Notes under the pieces: model-generated | Seen by the model: only the letters and a program-made list of their open reading frames with translations | Told to the model about the DNA's origin: nothing | Database searches by the model: none | In this document: piece after piece, positions 1 to 6,142 of the stretch | Layout: the number at the start of each line of letters is the position of its first letter | How positions within the stretch are numbered: the first letter of the stretch is position 1 | Program-made: the position numbers and the translations under genes | DNA from: Pelotomaculum sp. UBA5255 | GTDB lineage: Bacteria; Bacillota; Desulfotomaculia; Desulfotomaculales; Pelotomaculaceae | Reading direction: 5' to 3' | DNA length: 8,171 nt | Assembly: GCA_002408725.1 (NCBI GenBank) | Contig: DHTR01000102.1 | Location: 1,035-9,205, forward strand

Positions 1-5
1 GGTGC

Positions 6-404
6 GTGGCTGTGGAGCTTGCGGGAAGTTCGGTTTTATCCCTGCTGCGCAAGGAACTGGACGTTACAGCCTTGCGCCAGCGGGTTATTGCCAACAACAT
101 TGCCAATGTCAACACGCCGAATTTTAAAAAGTCTGTAGTGCGGTTTGAAGAATTCTTGCAAAACGCACTAACTAATGGGGATGGCTTCCGCGCCACTGCA
201 TTGTTGCCTGATCAAGCGACCGGGTTACCTGAACCGGTAGTGGAGCGTGAAGCGAGCACATCCATGCGGGCTGACGGCAATAACGTGGATGTGGACCAGG
301 AAATGACTTCGTTGGCGGTAAACACAATCCTTTATCAGACGGCTGCCCAGGAACTGAACGAGCGGCTGATGTTGTTGAGTTACGTCATTACCGGTAGGAG
401 GTAA
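6..404 (+). CDS. flgB: Flagellar basal-body rod protein FlgB
   Basis: FlgB is a proximal-rod subunit, exported by the flagellar type III apparatus and assembled on the MS ring in the periplasm or cell-wall zone. The N-terminus carries the rod/hook-family signature: ALRQRVIANNIANVNTP at residues 22-38, followed by a basic FKKS. The C-terminal third (about residues 88-132) has the usual MRADGNNVDVDQEM stretch and then an amphipathic helix ending in VITGRR. At 132 residues the length is normal for FlgB. The start is uncertain: GTG at 6 is the first in-frame start in the window, a second GTG lies at 12, and the few bases upstream show no ribosome-binding site, so the true start may lie before the window. 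The stop is at 402-404, inside the flgC ribosome-binding region, which suggests translational coupling. The identity is solid; only the 5' end is open. Confidence 0.93.
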   Translation: MAVELAGSSVLSLLRKELDVTALRQRVIANNIANVNTPNFKKSVVRFEEFLQNALTNGDGFRATALLPDQATGLPEPVVEREASTSMRADGNNVDVDQEMTSLAVNTILYQTAAQELNERLMLLSYVITGRR

Positions 405-407
405 CAA

Positions 408-830
408 ATGAAATTGTTTGATTCGTTCTCCATTAGCGCAAGCGGTCTTACAGCCGAGCGCCTGCGTCTGGACATAATTGCCGGCAACCTGGCGAACTCC
501 GGCGCCACCCGTACTGCCGGCGGGGGTCCCTACAAAAGAAAGAGCGTCATTTTTTCCGAATGTTTGCCCGAAATGAGGGAAGTCGGAAAGAACCATGCGG
601 GCAGGGGCGTGAAGGTGGAAGCGGTTGTGGAGGACCCCCGTCCCGCACGGCAGGTTTACGACCCGGCGCACCCGGACGCCGGAGTAGACGGGTTTGTGGC
701 CTACCCCAATGTTAACCCCCTCAATGAAATGGTGGATATGATCTCTGCCACTCGCGCTTATGAGGCAAACGCCACCGTGCTGGAAGCCGCCAAAGGGATG
801 GCGCTGAGAGCGCTGGACATAGGGAAATAA
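408..830 (+). CDS. flgC: Flagellar basal-body rod protein FlgC
   Basis: FlgC is a second proximal-rod subunit and assembles with FlgB. The N-terminal rod signature reads SISASGLTAERLRLDIIAGNLAN (about residues 8-30), followed by the GGGPYKRK segment typical of FlgC. The C-terminus has the family hallmark VAYPNVNPLNEMVDM (about 97-111) and ATRAYEANATVLEAAK (114-129). This long amphipathic helix packs into the rod. At 140 residues the length is normal. ATG at 408 follows a strong AGGAGG (396-401), whose last bases run into the flgB stop, so the two genes are read as one translational unit. Nothing downstream is coding until fliE; instead there is a riboswitch-terminator leader. In many Firmicutes fliE follows flgC directly, so the 290-nt gap here is distinctive. 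Confidence 0.97.
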   Translation: MKLFDSFSISASGLTAERLRLDIIAGNLANSGATRTAGGGPYKRKSVIFSECLPEMREVGKNHAGRGVKVEAVVEDPRPARQVYDPAHPDAGVDGFVAYPNVNPLNEMVDMISATRAYEANATVLEAAKGMALRALDIGK

Positions 831-833
831 GAA

Positions 834-899
834 GCTGTTAGGTCAAGCCGTAAAAGGTAACGCAATTTAGTCCTACCTTGCCGCGATGGAAAAAACAGC
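834..899 (+). other. Possible structured RNA segment between flgC and the riboswitch
   Basis: This short stretch after flgC contains several self-complementary words. GCTGTT (834-839) matches AACAGC (894-899). AAGGTA (854-859) matches TACCTT (874-879). GGTCAAG (841-847) can pair with CTTGCC (877-882) if one base is bulged, and this competes with the previous pair. A run of six T (903-908) follows the outer stem. It may be the folded 3' end of the flgBC transcript, possibly a weak terminator, or chance. The loop is long and the stem short, so I do not call it a terminator. No known riboswitch class is recognised in it. Confidence 0.2.
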
Positions 900-906
900 A
901 TATTTT
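878..906 (+). promoter_or_regulatory. Candidate weak housekeeping promoter ahead of the riboswitch
   Basis: TTGCCG (878-883) and TATTTT (901-906) are separated by exactly 17 nt. Each matches the SigA consensus boxes (TTGACA and TATAAT) at 4 of 6 positions. Transcription would start near 912-914, a sensible distance before the aptamer at 927. If real, it would give fliE-fliK its own riboswitch-headed transcript in addition to read-through from flgBC. No convincing SigD-type flagellar promoter was seen here. The match is weak and the region is AT-rich, so chance is quite possible. Confidence 0.27.
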
Positions 907-926
907 TTAAACAACAAAACAATATA

Positions 927-1014
927 CAGTAAAAGGGCTAACTTTTCGAAAGAAAAGCTCGCAAAGCCTTGGGTCTAAGGCACATAGCGTGTTATGGCCG
1001 TCAGGTTGCTACTG
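927..1014 (+). ncRNA. c-di-GMP-I (GEMM) riboswitch aptamer
   Basis: The aptamer senses cyclic di-GMP, the second messenger of the motile-to-sessile switch. Seen directly: an outer stem CAGTA/TACTG (927-931 with 1010-1014); the ligand strand AGGGCTAAC (934-942); a perfect hairpin CTTTTC-GAAA-GAAAAG (942-957) with a GAAA tetraloop; the invariant joining sequence GCAAAGCC (961-968); a tetraloop receptor in the other arm made of TCTAAG (974-979) and TATGG (993-997), one base from the classic 11-nt receptor; and the closing GGTTGCT (1004-1010). These parts match the GEMM-I consensus in order and spacing. The GGG at 935-937 is intact. In this family the c-di-GMP-contacting G lies there, and a G-to-A change is associated with cGAMP sensing, so c-di-GMP is the expected ligand. 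It lies between flgC and fliE and is followed by a terminator. Confidence 0.93.
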
Positions 1015-1040
1015 GTGATTTATTTCTAAAATCTAGCCCT
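934..1040 (+). promoter_or_regulatory. Antiterminator pairing between aptamer and terminator
   Basis: AGGGCTA (934-940), inside the ligand-binding strand of the aptamer, is exactly complementary to TAGCCCT (1034-1040), which covers the top of the 5' arm and the start of the loop of the terminator. The two pairings cannot coexist with the bound aptamer plus the terminator. With c-di-GMP bound, 934-940 is held in the aptamer, the terminator folds and transcription stops. Without ligand, the 7-bp pairing can break up the terminator and let RNA polymerase through. The complementarity is seen; the OFF-switch logic is inference, and it agrees with the general rule that c-di-GMP represses motility. 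Confidence 0.6.
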
Positions 1041-1061
1041 GGATTAGAGCTAGATTTTTTT
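1028..1061 (+). terminator. Intrinsic terminator of the riboswitch expression platform
   Basis: AAAATCTAGC (1028-1037) pairs perfectly with GCTAGATTTT (1049-1058) around an 11-nt loop, and the 3' side runs into seven consecutive T (1055-1061). This is a textbook Rho-independent terminator. It begins 13 nt after the aptamer's closing stem and ends about 60 nt before the fliE start, so it acts on transcripts entering fliE-fliK. It may also serve as the 3' end of flgBC messages. Confidence 0.9.
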
Positions 1062-1104
1062 GTCTTATTTTTCGAATCTGGATTAGTCCGGTCAAGATCT
1101 GGGT

Positions 1105-1110
1105 GGGAGG
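1105..1110 (+). promoter_or_regulatory. Ribosome-binding site that fixes the fliE start
   Basis: GGGAGG is followed by a 10-nt spacer and ATG at 1121. An in-frame GTG at 1103 overlaps this site and would add six residues unlike FliE (MGGWKA), so it is not the start. The site lies downstream of the terminator and is not part of any riboswitch stem I can see, which supports control at transcription rather than translation. Confidence 0.75.
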
Positions 1111-1120
1111 TTGGAAAGCC

Positions 1121-1417
1121 ATGCAAATTGATGCATTGACAGCTTTACAGCAGGCAACGCCGGTGAAAACAGAAAAAACGCCGGGAGTTGGTCAAACTTT
1201 AAATTTTGGTGATGTGCTGGCCCAGGCGCTGGACAAACTGAACCAGGTTCAGGGCAGTGCCGATGAGCTGGCGGGGAAGTTTATCGCAGGCGGCATAACT
1301 GACCTGCACCAGGTTACCATTGCTATGCAGGAGGCCAAGCTCAGCATGCAGCTGGCGGTTGAGGTGCGCAACAAGATTGTTGAGGCCTATCAGGAAATTT
1401 CGCGCATGCAGATCTAA
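1121..1417 (+). CDS. fliE: Flagellar hook-basal body complex protein FliE
   Basis: FliE is the small adaptor that joins the FliF MS ring to the proximal rod and is among the first substrates of flagellar export. From ATG at 1121 the protein has 98 residues, the usual size. The FliE core is clear: NFGDVLAQALDKLNQVQ (about 28-44), ADELAGKFIAGG (47-58), DLHQVTIAMQEAKLSM (61-76) and the family-typical C-terminus EVRNKIVEAYQEISRMQ (81-97). The N-terminal 25 residues are variable, as expected. It is the first gene after the c-di-GMP riboswitch, so its transcription, and that of all genes after it in this window, is expected to depend on the switch. A short 30-nt gap leads to fliF. Confidence 0.96.
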   Translation: MQIDALTALQQATPVKTEKTPGVGQTLNFGDVLAQALDKLNQVQGSADELAGKFIAGGITDLHQVTIAMQEAKLSMQLAVEVRNKIVEAYQEISRMQI

Positions 1418-1447
1418 TAATCCTTTGCCTGTGGGGGAAGTGATTCC

Positions 1448-3013
1448 ATGGATTCGACCGGCTCGCCGGGAAAGCTATATAACCGTTTTCAGTCAATGAG
1501 TACAACCCGCAAAGTTGCTCTGGTTTTACTCCTGGTAAGCCTGGTCTGCGGCTTGTATTATCTGGCTCCGGTTTTTACCAGATCTACCTACGCGCCCCTT
1601 TTCACCCAGCTCGATCCGAAAGAAGCCGGAGCTATAGTTGAAAAACTTAAAGCAATGAAGGTAAACTACCAGCTTACCGATCAGGGACAGACTATCCTGG
1701 TGCCCAAGAATACCGTTTATGAAACCCGGATCGGTCTGGCCAGCAGCGGCGCCCTTGAAGGGAGCAGCAAAGGTTTTGAGCTCTTTGACCAGAATAAAAT
1801 TGGAGTTACTGATTTTGAACAGCAGGTCTTTTACCAGCGGGCCCTCCAAGAGGAACTAAGGAGAACAATCGTCCAGCTGGAAGGTGTCCAACAGGCCAGG
1901 GTGCACCTTGTCCTGCCTCAAAAGAGTGTCTTCCTGGATGACAGGGGCACACCTTCCGCTTCTGTGGCCTTGCGGCTGGAGCCCCTGGCAAGACTAAAGC
2001 CGGAGCAAGTGCAAGGGATTTGTAATCTAGTGGAGGGCAGCATCGAAGGGTTAAAGCCGGAGAATATTCATGTTATCGACATGGAGGGGCGTGTCTTAAG
2101 CGATGAGCTTGGTAAAAGCGCCGACGCTAGCTTGTACCAGCATGCCTCTGATCGGCAACAGCTCAAAAGAAACTATGAGAAGGACCTGGAGAAAAGGGTA
2201 CAGGGTGTTCTGGAAACCGTTCTCGGTCCGGGCAAGGCCGTGGCCATGGTTACAGCGGAAATTGATTCAACCCAGGAACAGGTTACGACCACAGTGCCCT
2301 TCGGAGACCCGGCTGTGGTCAGCGAGGTAACCAGCAGTGAAAAAAACACTGGTTCAAACGCGGCCGGTGGCCTGCCCGGAGCTGGCTCCAACCTTGACGA
2401 CAACTACCCCGAATTGACCGAGAGCGGTAGCGCGGGGAGCTATAGCAGGGAAGAGTCTGCCAGAAATTACCAGGTAGGCACCAGGCAGGAGACTATCTCC
2501 AGGGCGCCGGCCGATATCCGCCGGCTGTCGGTTGCGGTGATCCTGGATAGCGATCCTGAAACGGCCCAGGTTCAAACGCTTAGCAATACCATTGCGGCTG
2601 CAGTTGGTATTACTCCGGAACGGGGCGACCAGGTTTTGGTTTCCGGTATGGCTTTTGACAGCAGTTTGCGGGAACAGATGAACGAAGAGATGAACAAGGC
2701 CGACGCCCTGGCCGACGCCCTGGCCAAGGAGCAAAAGCAGAGGTTCTACATTTATGTTGGGACTGCTGCAGTTTGCTTGATCGTGCTTCTCCTGATCATT
2801 TACAGGATACTCAGTTCACGGAGCGAAGATGAGGAAGTTCTGAGCGTAGCCGAGGGTAAAGTGGTGCCTCTTAGATTGGTGGAAAAAAGTCTGGCCAGTC
2901 TTGAAGATGAGCAGTACAAGGACAATCCCCAGCAGCAGGAGTTAAAGGAATTTGCCAGGAAGAAGCCGGAAGATGTGGCCCAGATGCTAAAGGTATGGAT
3001 GGCTGAAGATTAG
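1448..3013 (+). CDS. fliF: Flagellar M-ring protein FliF
   Basis: FliF forms the MS ring in the cytoplasmic membrane, the platform for export gate, rod and rotor. The protein has 521 residues, normal for the family. A short cytoplasmic N-terminus is followed by membrane helix 1 (about 22-43). Ring-building domains follow: about 46-110, and 120-215 in the YscJ/FliF-type fold with RALQEELRRTI and QQARVHLVLP. A third lies at about 225-400, interrupted by a Ser/Gly/Ala-rich insertion (about 290-335) that corresponds to the beta-collar. Membrane helix 2 is at about 433-455. The cytoplasmic tail ends in ELKEFARKKPEDVAQMLKVWM (498-518), the conserved FliG-binding segment. ATG at 1448 is preceded by GGGGGAAG about 8 nt upstream. 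fliG begins 13 nt after the stop. Confidence 0.98.
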   Translation: MDSTGSPGKLYNRFQSMSTTRKVALVLLLVSLVCGLYYLAPVFTRSTYAPLFTQLDPKEAGAIVEKLKAMKVNYQLTDQGQTILVPKNTVYETRIGLASSGALEGSSKGFELFDQNKIGVTDFEQQVFYQRALQEELRRTIVQLEGVQQARVHLVLPQKSVFLDDRGTPSASVALRLEPLARLKPEQVQGICNLVEGSIEGLKPENIHVIDMEGRVLSDELGKSADASLYQHASDRQQLKRNYEKDLEKRVQGVLETVLGPGKAVAMVTAEIDSTQEQVTTTVPFGDPAVVSEVTSSEKNTGSNAAGGLPGAGSNLDDNYPELTESGSAGSYSREESARNYQVGTRQETISRAPADIRRLSVAVILDSDPETAQVQTLSNTIAAAVGITPERGDQVLVSGMAFDSSLREQMNEEMNKADALADALAKEQKQRFYIYVGTAAVCLIVLLLIIYRILSSRSEDEEVLSVAEGKVVPLRLVEKSLASLEDEQYKDNPQQQELKEFARKKPEDVAQMLKVWMAED

Positions 3014-3026
3014 GGGGCGTTCTGGT

Positions 3027-4052
3027 GTGAGTGGTGTGAGTATACAAAGGAATCCCAAGGGTCTGGAAAAAGTTGCCGTATTGCTGATTTCCCTGGGTTC
3101 GGATCTCTCTTCATTGATTTTAAAGCAGGGATGTTTTTATGATCACGAAGTCGAGCGCATCAGTTATGCCATTACCAATATGGATGTCATTTCCCAAAAT
3201 ATGAAGGAGAAGGTTCTGAAGGAATTCGGCGAACTCAGCCAGGCCAGGGAATATTTAGTTAAAGGCGGCCTTGGTTACGCCAAGGAACTACTGATCAAAA
3301 CTTACGGCAAGCAGAAGGCTGAGATTATTTTAGAAAGGCTGGCCAGCGACTTTAAGCCTCCACCCTTCAATGCCTTGCGCAAAACCGATCCAAGGGTTTT
3401 ATTTAACTTTATCCGCAACGAGCATCCACAGACCATTGCGCTGATCCTGTCTTACCTGGAGCCTGAACAGGCCTCTGTCATTGTGGAATCCATGCCGCCG
3501 GAGCTTCAGGGCGAGATTGCCAGAAGGATAGCGATGATGGAGCGCACTTCTCCTGAAATAACACAGGATTTGGAGAGGTTGCTGGAAAGCAAGCTTTCTT
3601 CTGTTGTTCTACAGGACCAGAATACTGTGGGTGGAATAAAGACGCTGGTAGACATCCTCAATGTGGTTGGGCGCGGTACGGAAAAAACCGTTTTGGAAAA
3701 GCTCGAGTATGAAGACCCCGGCCTGGCTGAAGAGGTTAGGAAAAGGATGTTTATTTTCGAGGATATTCTTAAGCTTGATGATCTGTCAATCCAGCGCTTT
3801 CTCCGTGATGTCAACACCAAAGATCTTGCACTGGCCATGCGGGGCGCGAGCGAGCCGGTCAGGCAGTGCATCTACAGGAATCAGTCGAAGCGGGCATCAG
3901 AACTCCTGCGCGATGAGATCGAGTATATGGGGCCTGTCCGGGTAAAAGATGTTGAAGAAGCTCAAATGAAAATTGTAAGGGTAATCCGGAACCTTGAGGA
4001 AAGCGGTGAAATTCTGGTTTCCAGAGGTGGTGAGGACTCAATTGTCATCTAA
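3027..4052 (+). CDS. fliG: Flagellar motor switch protein FliG
   Basis: FliG sits on the cytoplasmic face of the MS ring, binds FliF and FliM, and receives torque from the stator. It has 341 residues, slightly above the common 330-340. The N-terminal FliF-binding domain is at about 10-100. The middle domain carries the EHPQT motif at 132-136, followed by IALILSYLEPEQAS. The hinge motif MFIF lies at 241-244. The C-terminal torque domain runs from about 245 to 335, with the charged helix region NQSKRASELLRDEIEYMGPV (285-304). The GTG start at 3027 has a GGGGGC site about 8 nt upstream; another GTG at 3036 is a less well-placed alternative. Its 3' end overlaps the proposed fliH start by 11 nt, consistent with coupled translation. 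Confidence 0.98.
   Translation: MSGVSIQRNPKGLEKVAVLLISLGSDLSSLILKQGCFYDHEVERISYAITNMDVISQNMKEKVLKEFGELSQAREYLVKGGLGYAKELLIKTYGKQKAEIILERLASDFKPPPFNALRKTDPRVLFNFIRNEHPQTIALILSYLEPEQASVIVESMPPELQGEIARRIAMMERTSPEITQDLERLLESKLSSVVLQDQNTVGGIKTLVDILNVVGRGTEKTVLEKLEYEDPGLAEEVRKRMFIFEDILKLDDLSIQRFLRDVNTKDLALAMRGASEPVRQCIYRNQSKRASELLRDEIEYMGPVRVKDVEEAQMKIVRVIRNLEESGEILVSRGGEDSIVI
4029..4035 (+). promoter_or_regulatory. Ribosome-binding site that decides the fliH start (TTG)
   Basis: GGTGAGG within the end of fliG sits 6 nt before TTG at 4042. The fliH frame stays open upstream as far as an ATG at 3994. That longer version would overlap fliG by 59 nt, would lack a clear binding site, and would add residues (MRKAVKFWFPEVV...) that look like shifted fliG sequence. 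The TTG start gives MSSKLIRG, which resembles known FliH N-termini. Confidence 0.65.
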
Positions 4053-4722
4053 ATTAATTAGAGGTGTCTGTATAGAGGAAGCTACAAACTATTATTTGGA
4101 TATTTCGGACCCGTCCGGTAATGGAGATGTAGATCAATTTCGTGAAAACAGAGTAAATAATTACGATAATCAGGTTTTGCTTGGTTCTAAATTCAAGGAG
4201 AAAGCAGAGGAGGTTTTCAGGGAATCACGACGCAGCGGCTACGATGAAGGCTATGAGGAAGGATATAAGGAGGGCCTGAAAAAGGCCGAAGAGGAGGTTG
4301 TGTCCCTGCGGGCCGAAGCCGCGAGGATCTTGGAGCAGGCAAATAATATTTACCGGGAGAAGATAATTTCCTTGCAGGAGGACATTACTGCGCTTGCTGT
4401 GGATATTGCCAAAAAAATACTGGGGGCGCAGCTCAGCCTGGACCCGGAGTCAGTAGCGAATATCGCAGTTGAGGCGGTACAGATGATGACCAACCGGGAG
4501 AATTACACCGTTTACGTTAACCCGGGCGAGGCCAATGCCTTTAATGTGAAAAGATATGAATTGGAAAAGCTTCTAAACGACCGGGCGCGGTTACAAATTA
4601 TAGCAGACCCGGGAGTAGCTGCGGGCGGCTGCCTGGTTGAGACAGAACAGGGAATGGTGGATGCAAGCCTTGAGGCGAGGTGGGCGGCTATGCTGGAAAC
4701 AATATACGGCAGGGCGGAATAA
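4042..4722 (+). CDS. fliH: Flagellar assembly protein FliH
   Basis: FliH binds and restrains the export ATPase FliI and tethers it to the C-ring, like the peripheral-stalk subunit of rotary ATPases. From TTG at 4042 it has 226 residues, normal for FliH. A variable, polar N-terminus (1-48) is followed by a long helical, coiled-coil-type region. This holds a GxxxG run, G66, G70, G74 and G78 in GYDEGYEEGYKEG, which is a hallmark of FliH. The C-terminal domain (about 105-226) has ALAVDIAKKILG and the conserved DPGVAAGGCLVETEQG (189-204) and VDASLEARW (206-214). The first 60 nt are noticeably AT-rich compared with the neighbours, which may keep the start unstructured. Only 3 nt separate it from fliI. 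Identity is firm; the start is less so (alternatives ATG 3994, GTG 4027/4030). Confidence 0.92.
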   Translation: MSSKLIRGVCIEEATNYYLDISDPSGNGDVDQFRENRVNNYDNQVLLGSKFKEKAEEVFRESRRSGYDEGYEEGYKEGLKKAEEEVVSLRAEAARILEQANNIYREKIISLQEDITALAVDIAKKILGAQLSLDPESVANIAVEAVQMMTNRENYTVYVNPGEANAFNVKRYELEKLLNDRARLQIIADPGVAAGGCLVETEQGMVDASLEARWAAMLETIYGRAE

Positions 4723-4725
4723 ACA

Positions 4726-6057
4726 ATGTCCGGTACAGTACCCGATCTTAATCTTGATGCTGTCAGGCGGAAGGTTGCCGCTGCCAGGGTTTTAAAAGTA
4801 GCCGGGCGTGTCACCAAGGTCATCGGTTTGATGATTGAGGTTATAGGCATCGTTGCTTCTATCGAAGATGTTTGCCTAATTCAGGTGTCCGAAAACGACG
4901 GGCAGCCCGTATTGGCAGAAGTGGTTGGTTTTAAGGAAAATAACTATTTGCTTATGCCCATCGGCGAGTTGGGCGGCATCTTTCCCGGCTGCAGGGTGAT
5001 ACCTTGCGGACGGCCGCTCTCAATCAGGGTGGGCGAACATTTGCTGGGACGTGTTCTGGACGGACTGGGGGTTCCCATGGATGGCGGAACAACCAACGAG
5101 GGAGAAGATTACCCGGTTTACGCCAAGCCTCCCAACGCCTTGCAGCGCAGACGCATAGCGGATGTGCTGGTTACCCGGGTGAGGGCGGTTGATGCTTTGC
5201 TGACGTGCGGTTGTGGTCAGCGTATTGGAATTTTTGCCGGAAGCGGGGTCGGTAAAAGCACCTTGCTCGGAATGATTGCCAGGTACAGTAACGCCGATGT
5301 CAATGTAATTGGTTTGATTGGTGAAAGAAGTCGCGAAGTGTTGGATTTTATCGAGAACAGCCTGGGCCGGGACGGCCTGGCACGCTCCGTCCTGGTGGTA
5401 GCAACATCTGATCAACCGGCCCTCGTCCGCTTGAAAGGGGCCTTTGTAGCCAGCGCGATTGCAGAATACTTCCGCGACCAAGGCAAAAATGTGCTTTTGA
5501 TGGTTGATTCAATTACCCGTTTTGCCATGGCCCAGCGGGAAGTGGGCCTGACCGTGGGGGAGCCGCCGGCTACAAAAGGTTATACGCCTTCGGTTTTTAC
5601 AGTGTTACCCAGGCTATTGGAGCGTTCGGGCACCTCCCGGAACGGAACGATTACAGCTTTTTACACGGTGCTGGTGGAAGGTGACGATATGAACGAGCCT
5701 ATTGCGGACGCCGTTCGAGGGATCCTGGACGGACATATTGTTCTATCCAGGAGATTGACATCACGAAACCACTACCCGGCGATAGACATTCCCCAGAGCG
5801 TCAGCCGTGTGATGCCGGAGCTGGTCAGTAAGAAGCATTTGGAACTGTCGGGAAAAATCAGGGAGATGCTTTCAATTTACGAGCAGTCAGAGGATCTCAT
5901 TAACATTGGCGCTTACGCAAAAGGCTCAAATCTTAAAATCGACAGTGCAATCGAAGCACACGAAAAGATTACTGATTTTTTAAAACAAGACCCCGACGAG
6001 ACATCTACCTTCGAAGAGACGCTGATGAGACTTGAAAGTCTTTTCAGCAGGCAATAG
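4726..6057 (+). CDS. fliI: Flagellum-specific export ATPase FliI
   Basis: FliI is the hexameric ATPase at the base of the flagellar type III export gate; it is homologous to the F1 beta subunit. It has 443 residues, typical for the family. An N-terminal beta-barrel domain (about 20-95) is followed by the nucleotide-binding core. Walker A is AGSGVGKST (171-179). GERSREV (199-205) contains the catalytic-type glutamate E200. Walker B is NVLLMVDS (255-262) with D261. The segment VGEPPATKGYTPSVF (277-291) and the ATPase alpha/beta signature PAIDIPQSVSR (351-361) are intact. The helical C-terminal domain runs from about 365. All catalytic motifs are present, so the enzyme should be active. ATG at 4726 has a modest AGGGCGG site about 8 nt upstream. 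An 85-nt gap with a hairpin separates it from fliJ. Confidence 0.98.
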   Translation: MSGTVPDLNLDAVRRKVAAARVLKVAGRVTKVIGLMIEVIGIVASIEDVCLIQVSENDGQPVLAEVVGFKENNYLLMPIGELGGIFPGCRVIPCGRPLSIRVGEHLLGRVLDGLGVPMDGGTTNEGEDYPVYAKPPNALQRRRIADVLVTRVRAVDALLTCGCGQRIGIFAGSGVGKSTLLGMIARYSNADVNVIGLIGERSREVLDFIENSLGRDGLARSVLVVATSDQPALVRLKGAFVASAIAEYFRDQGKNVLLMVDSITRFAMAQREVGLTVGEPPATKGYTPSVFTVLPRLLERSGTSRNGTITAFYTVLVEGDDMNEPIADAVRGILDGHIVLSRRLTSRNHYPAIDIPQSVSRVMPELVSKKHLELSGKIREMLSIYEQSEDLINIGAYAKGSNLKIDSAIEAHEKITDFLKQDPDETSTFEETLMRLESLFSRQ

Positions 6058-6086
6058 TTAACTGCAATAAAGCTGAATAAGAGAAG

Positions 6087-6113
6087 CTCTGCACGCTCAT
6101 AGAGCGCCCAGAG
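6087..6113 (+). other. Two-part RNA hairpin between fliI and fliJ
   Basis: CTCTG (6087-6091) pairs with CAGAG (6109-6113), and CGCTC (6094-6098) pairs with GAGCG (6102-6106), around a 2x2 internal loop and a 3-nt ATA loop. No T-run follows, so it is not an intrinsic terminator. The 5' arm, CTCTGCA (6087-6093), is also exactly complementary to TGCAGAG (6124-6130), which touches the fliJ ribosome-binding site, so two mutually exclusive folds exist. Possible roles are message processing, stability, or tuning of FliJ translation; none is shown. Confidence 0.5.
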
Positions 6114-6126
6114 GACAGAATTATGC

Positions 6127-6135
6127 AGAGAGAGG
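6127..6135 (+). promoter_or_regulatory. Ribosome-binding site that decides the fliJ start (TTG)
   Basis: The purine run AGAGAGAGG ends 7 nt before TTG at 6143. The nearby ATG at 6123 is in another frame. The TTG-initiated product starts MFKFKLEKLLKYKE, the standard FliJ N-terminus, so this rare start is well supported. Confidence 0.75.
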
Positions 6136-6142
6136 CCTTGCC

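Noticed and set aside
225..671. 148-codon open frame on the minus strand across flgB and flgC
   Set aside because: It is fully covered by two firmly identified genes on the + strand and its product has no recognisable domain.
927..1014. The cGAMP-sensing variant of the GEMM riboswitch
   Set aside because: The GGG at 935-937 is intact. The cGAMP variants carry an A at the key G position. The flagellar context also fits c-di-GMP.
1039..1086. Nine-base direct repeat CTGGATTAG at 1039-1047 and 1078-1086
   Set aside because: One copy lies in the terminator loop and the other before the fliE binding site. Two copies of 9 nt in an AT-rich leader are too little to claim a binding site.
1103..1120. 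A longer fliE starting at GTG 1103
   Set aside because: The start would overlap its own ribosome-binding site, and the extra residues do not resemble FliE. ATG 1121 is properly spaced.
3994..4041. A longer fliH starting at ATG 3994 inside fliG
   Set aside because: The added residues are out-of-frame fliG sequence with no good binding site. TTG 4042 has one at 6 nt.
6087..6113. Intrinsic terminator after fliI
   Set aside because: The hairpin is followed by GACAGAATTATG, with no T-run, and fliJ and fliK clearly continue the operon.
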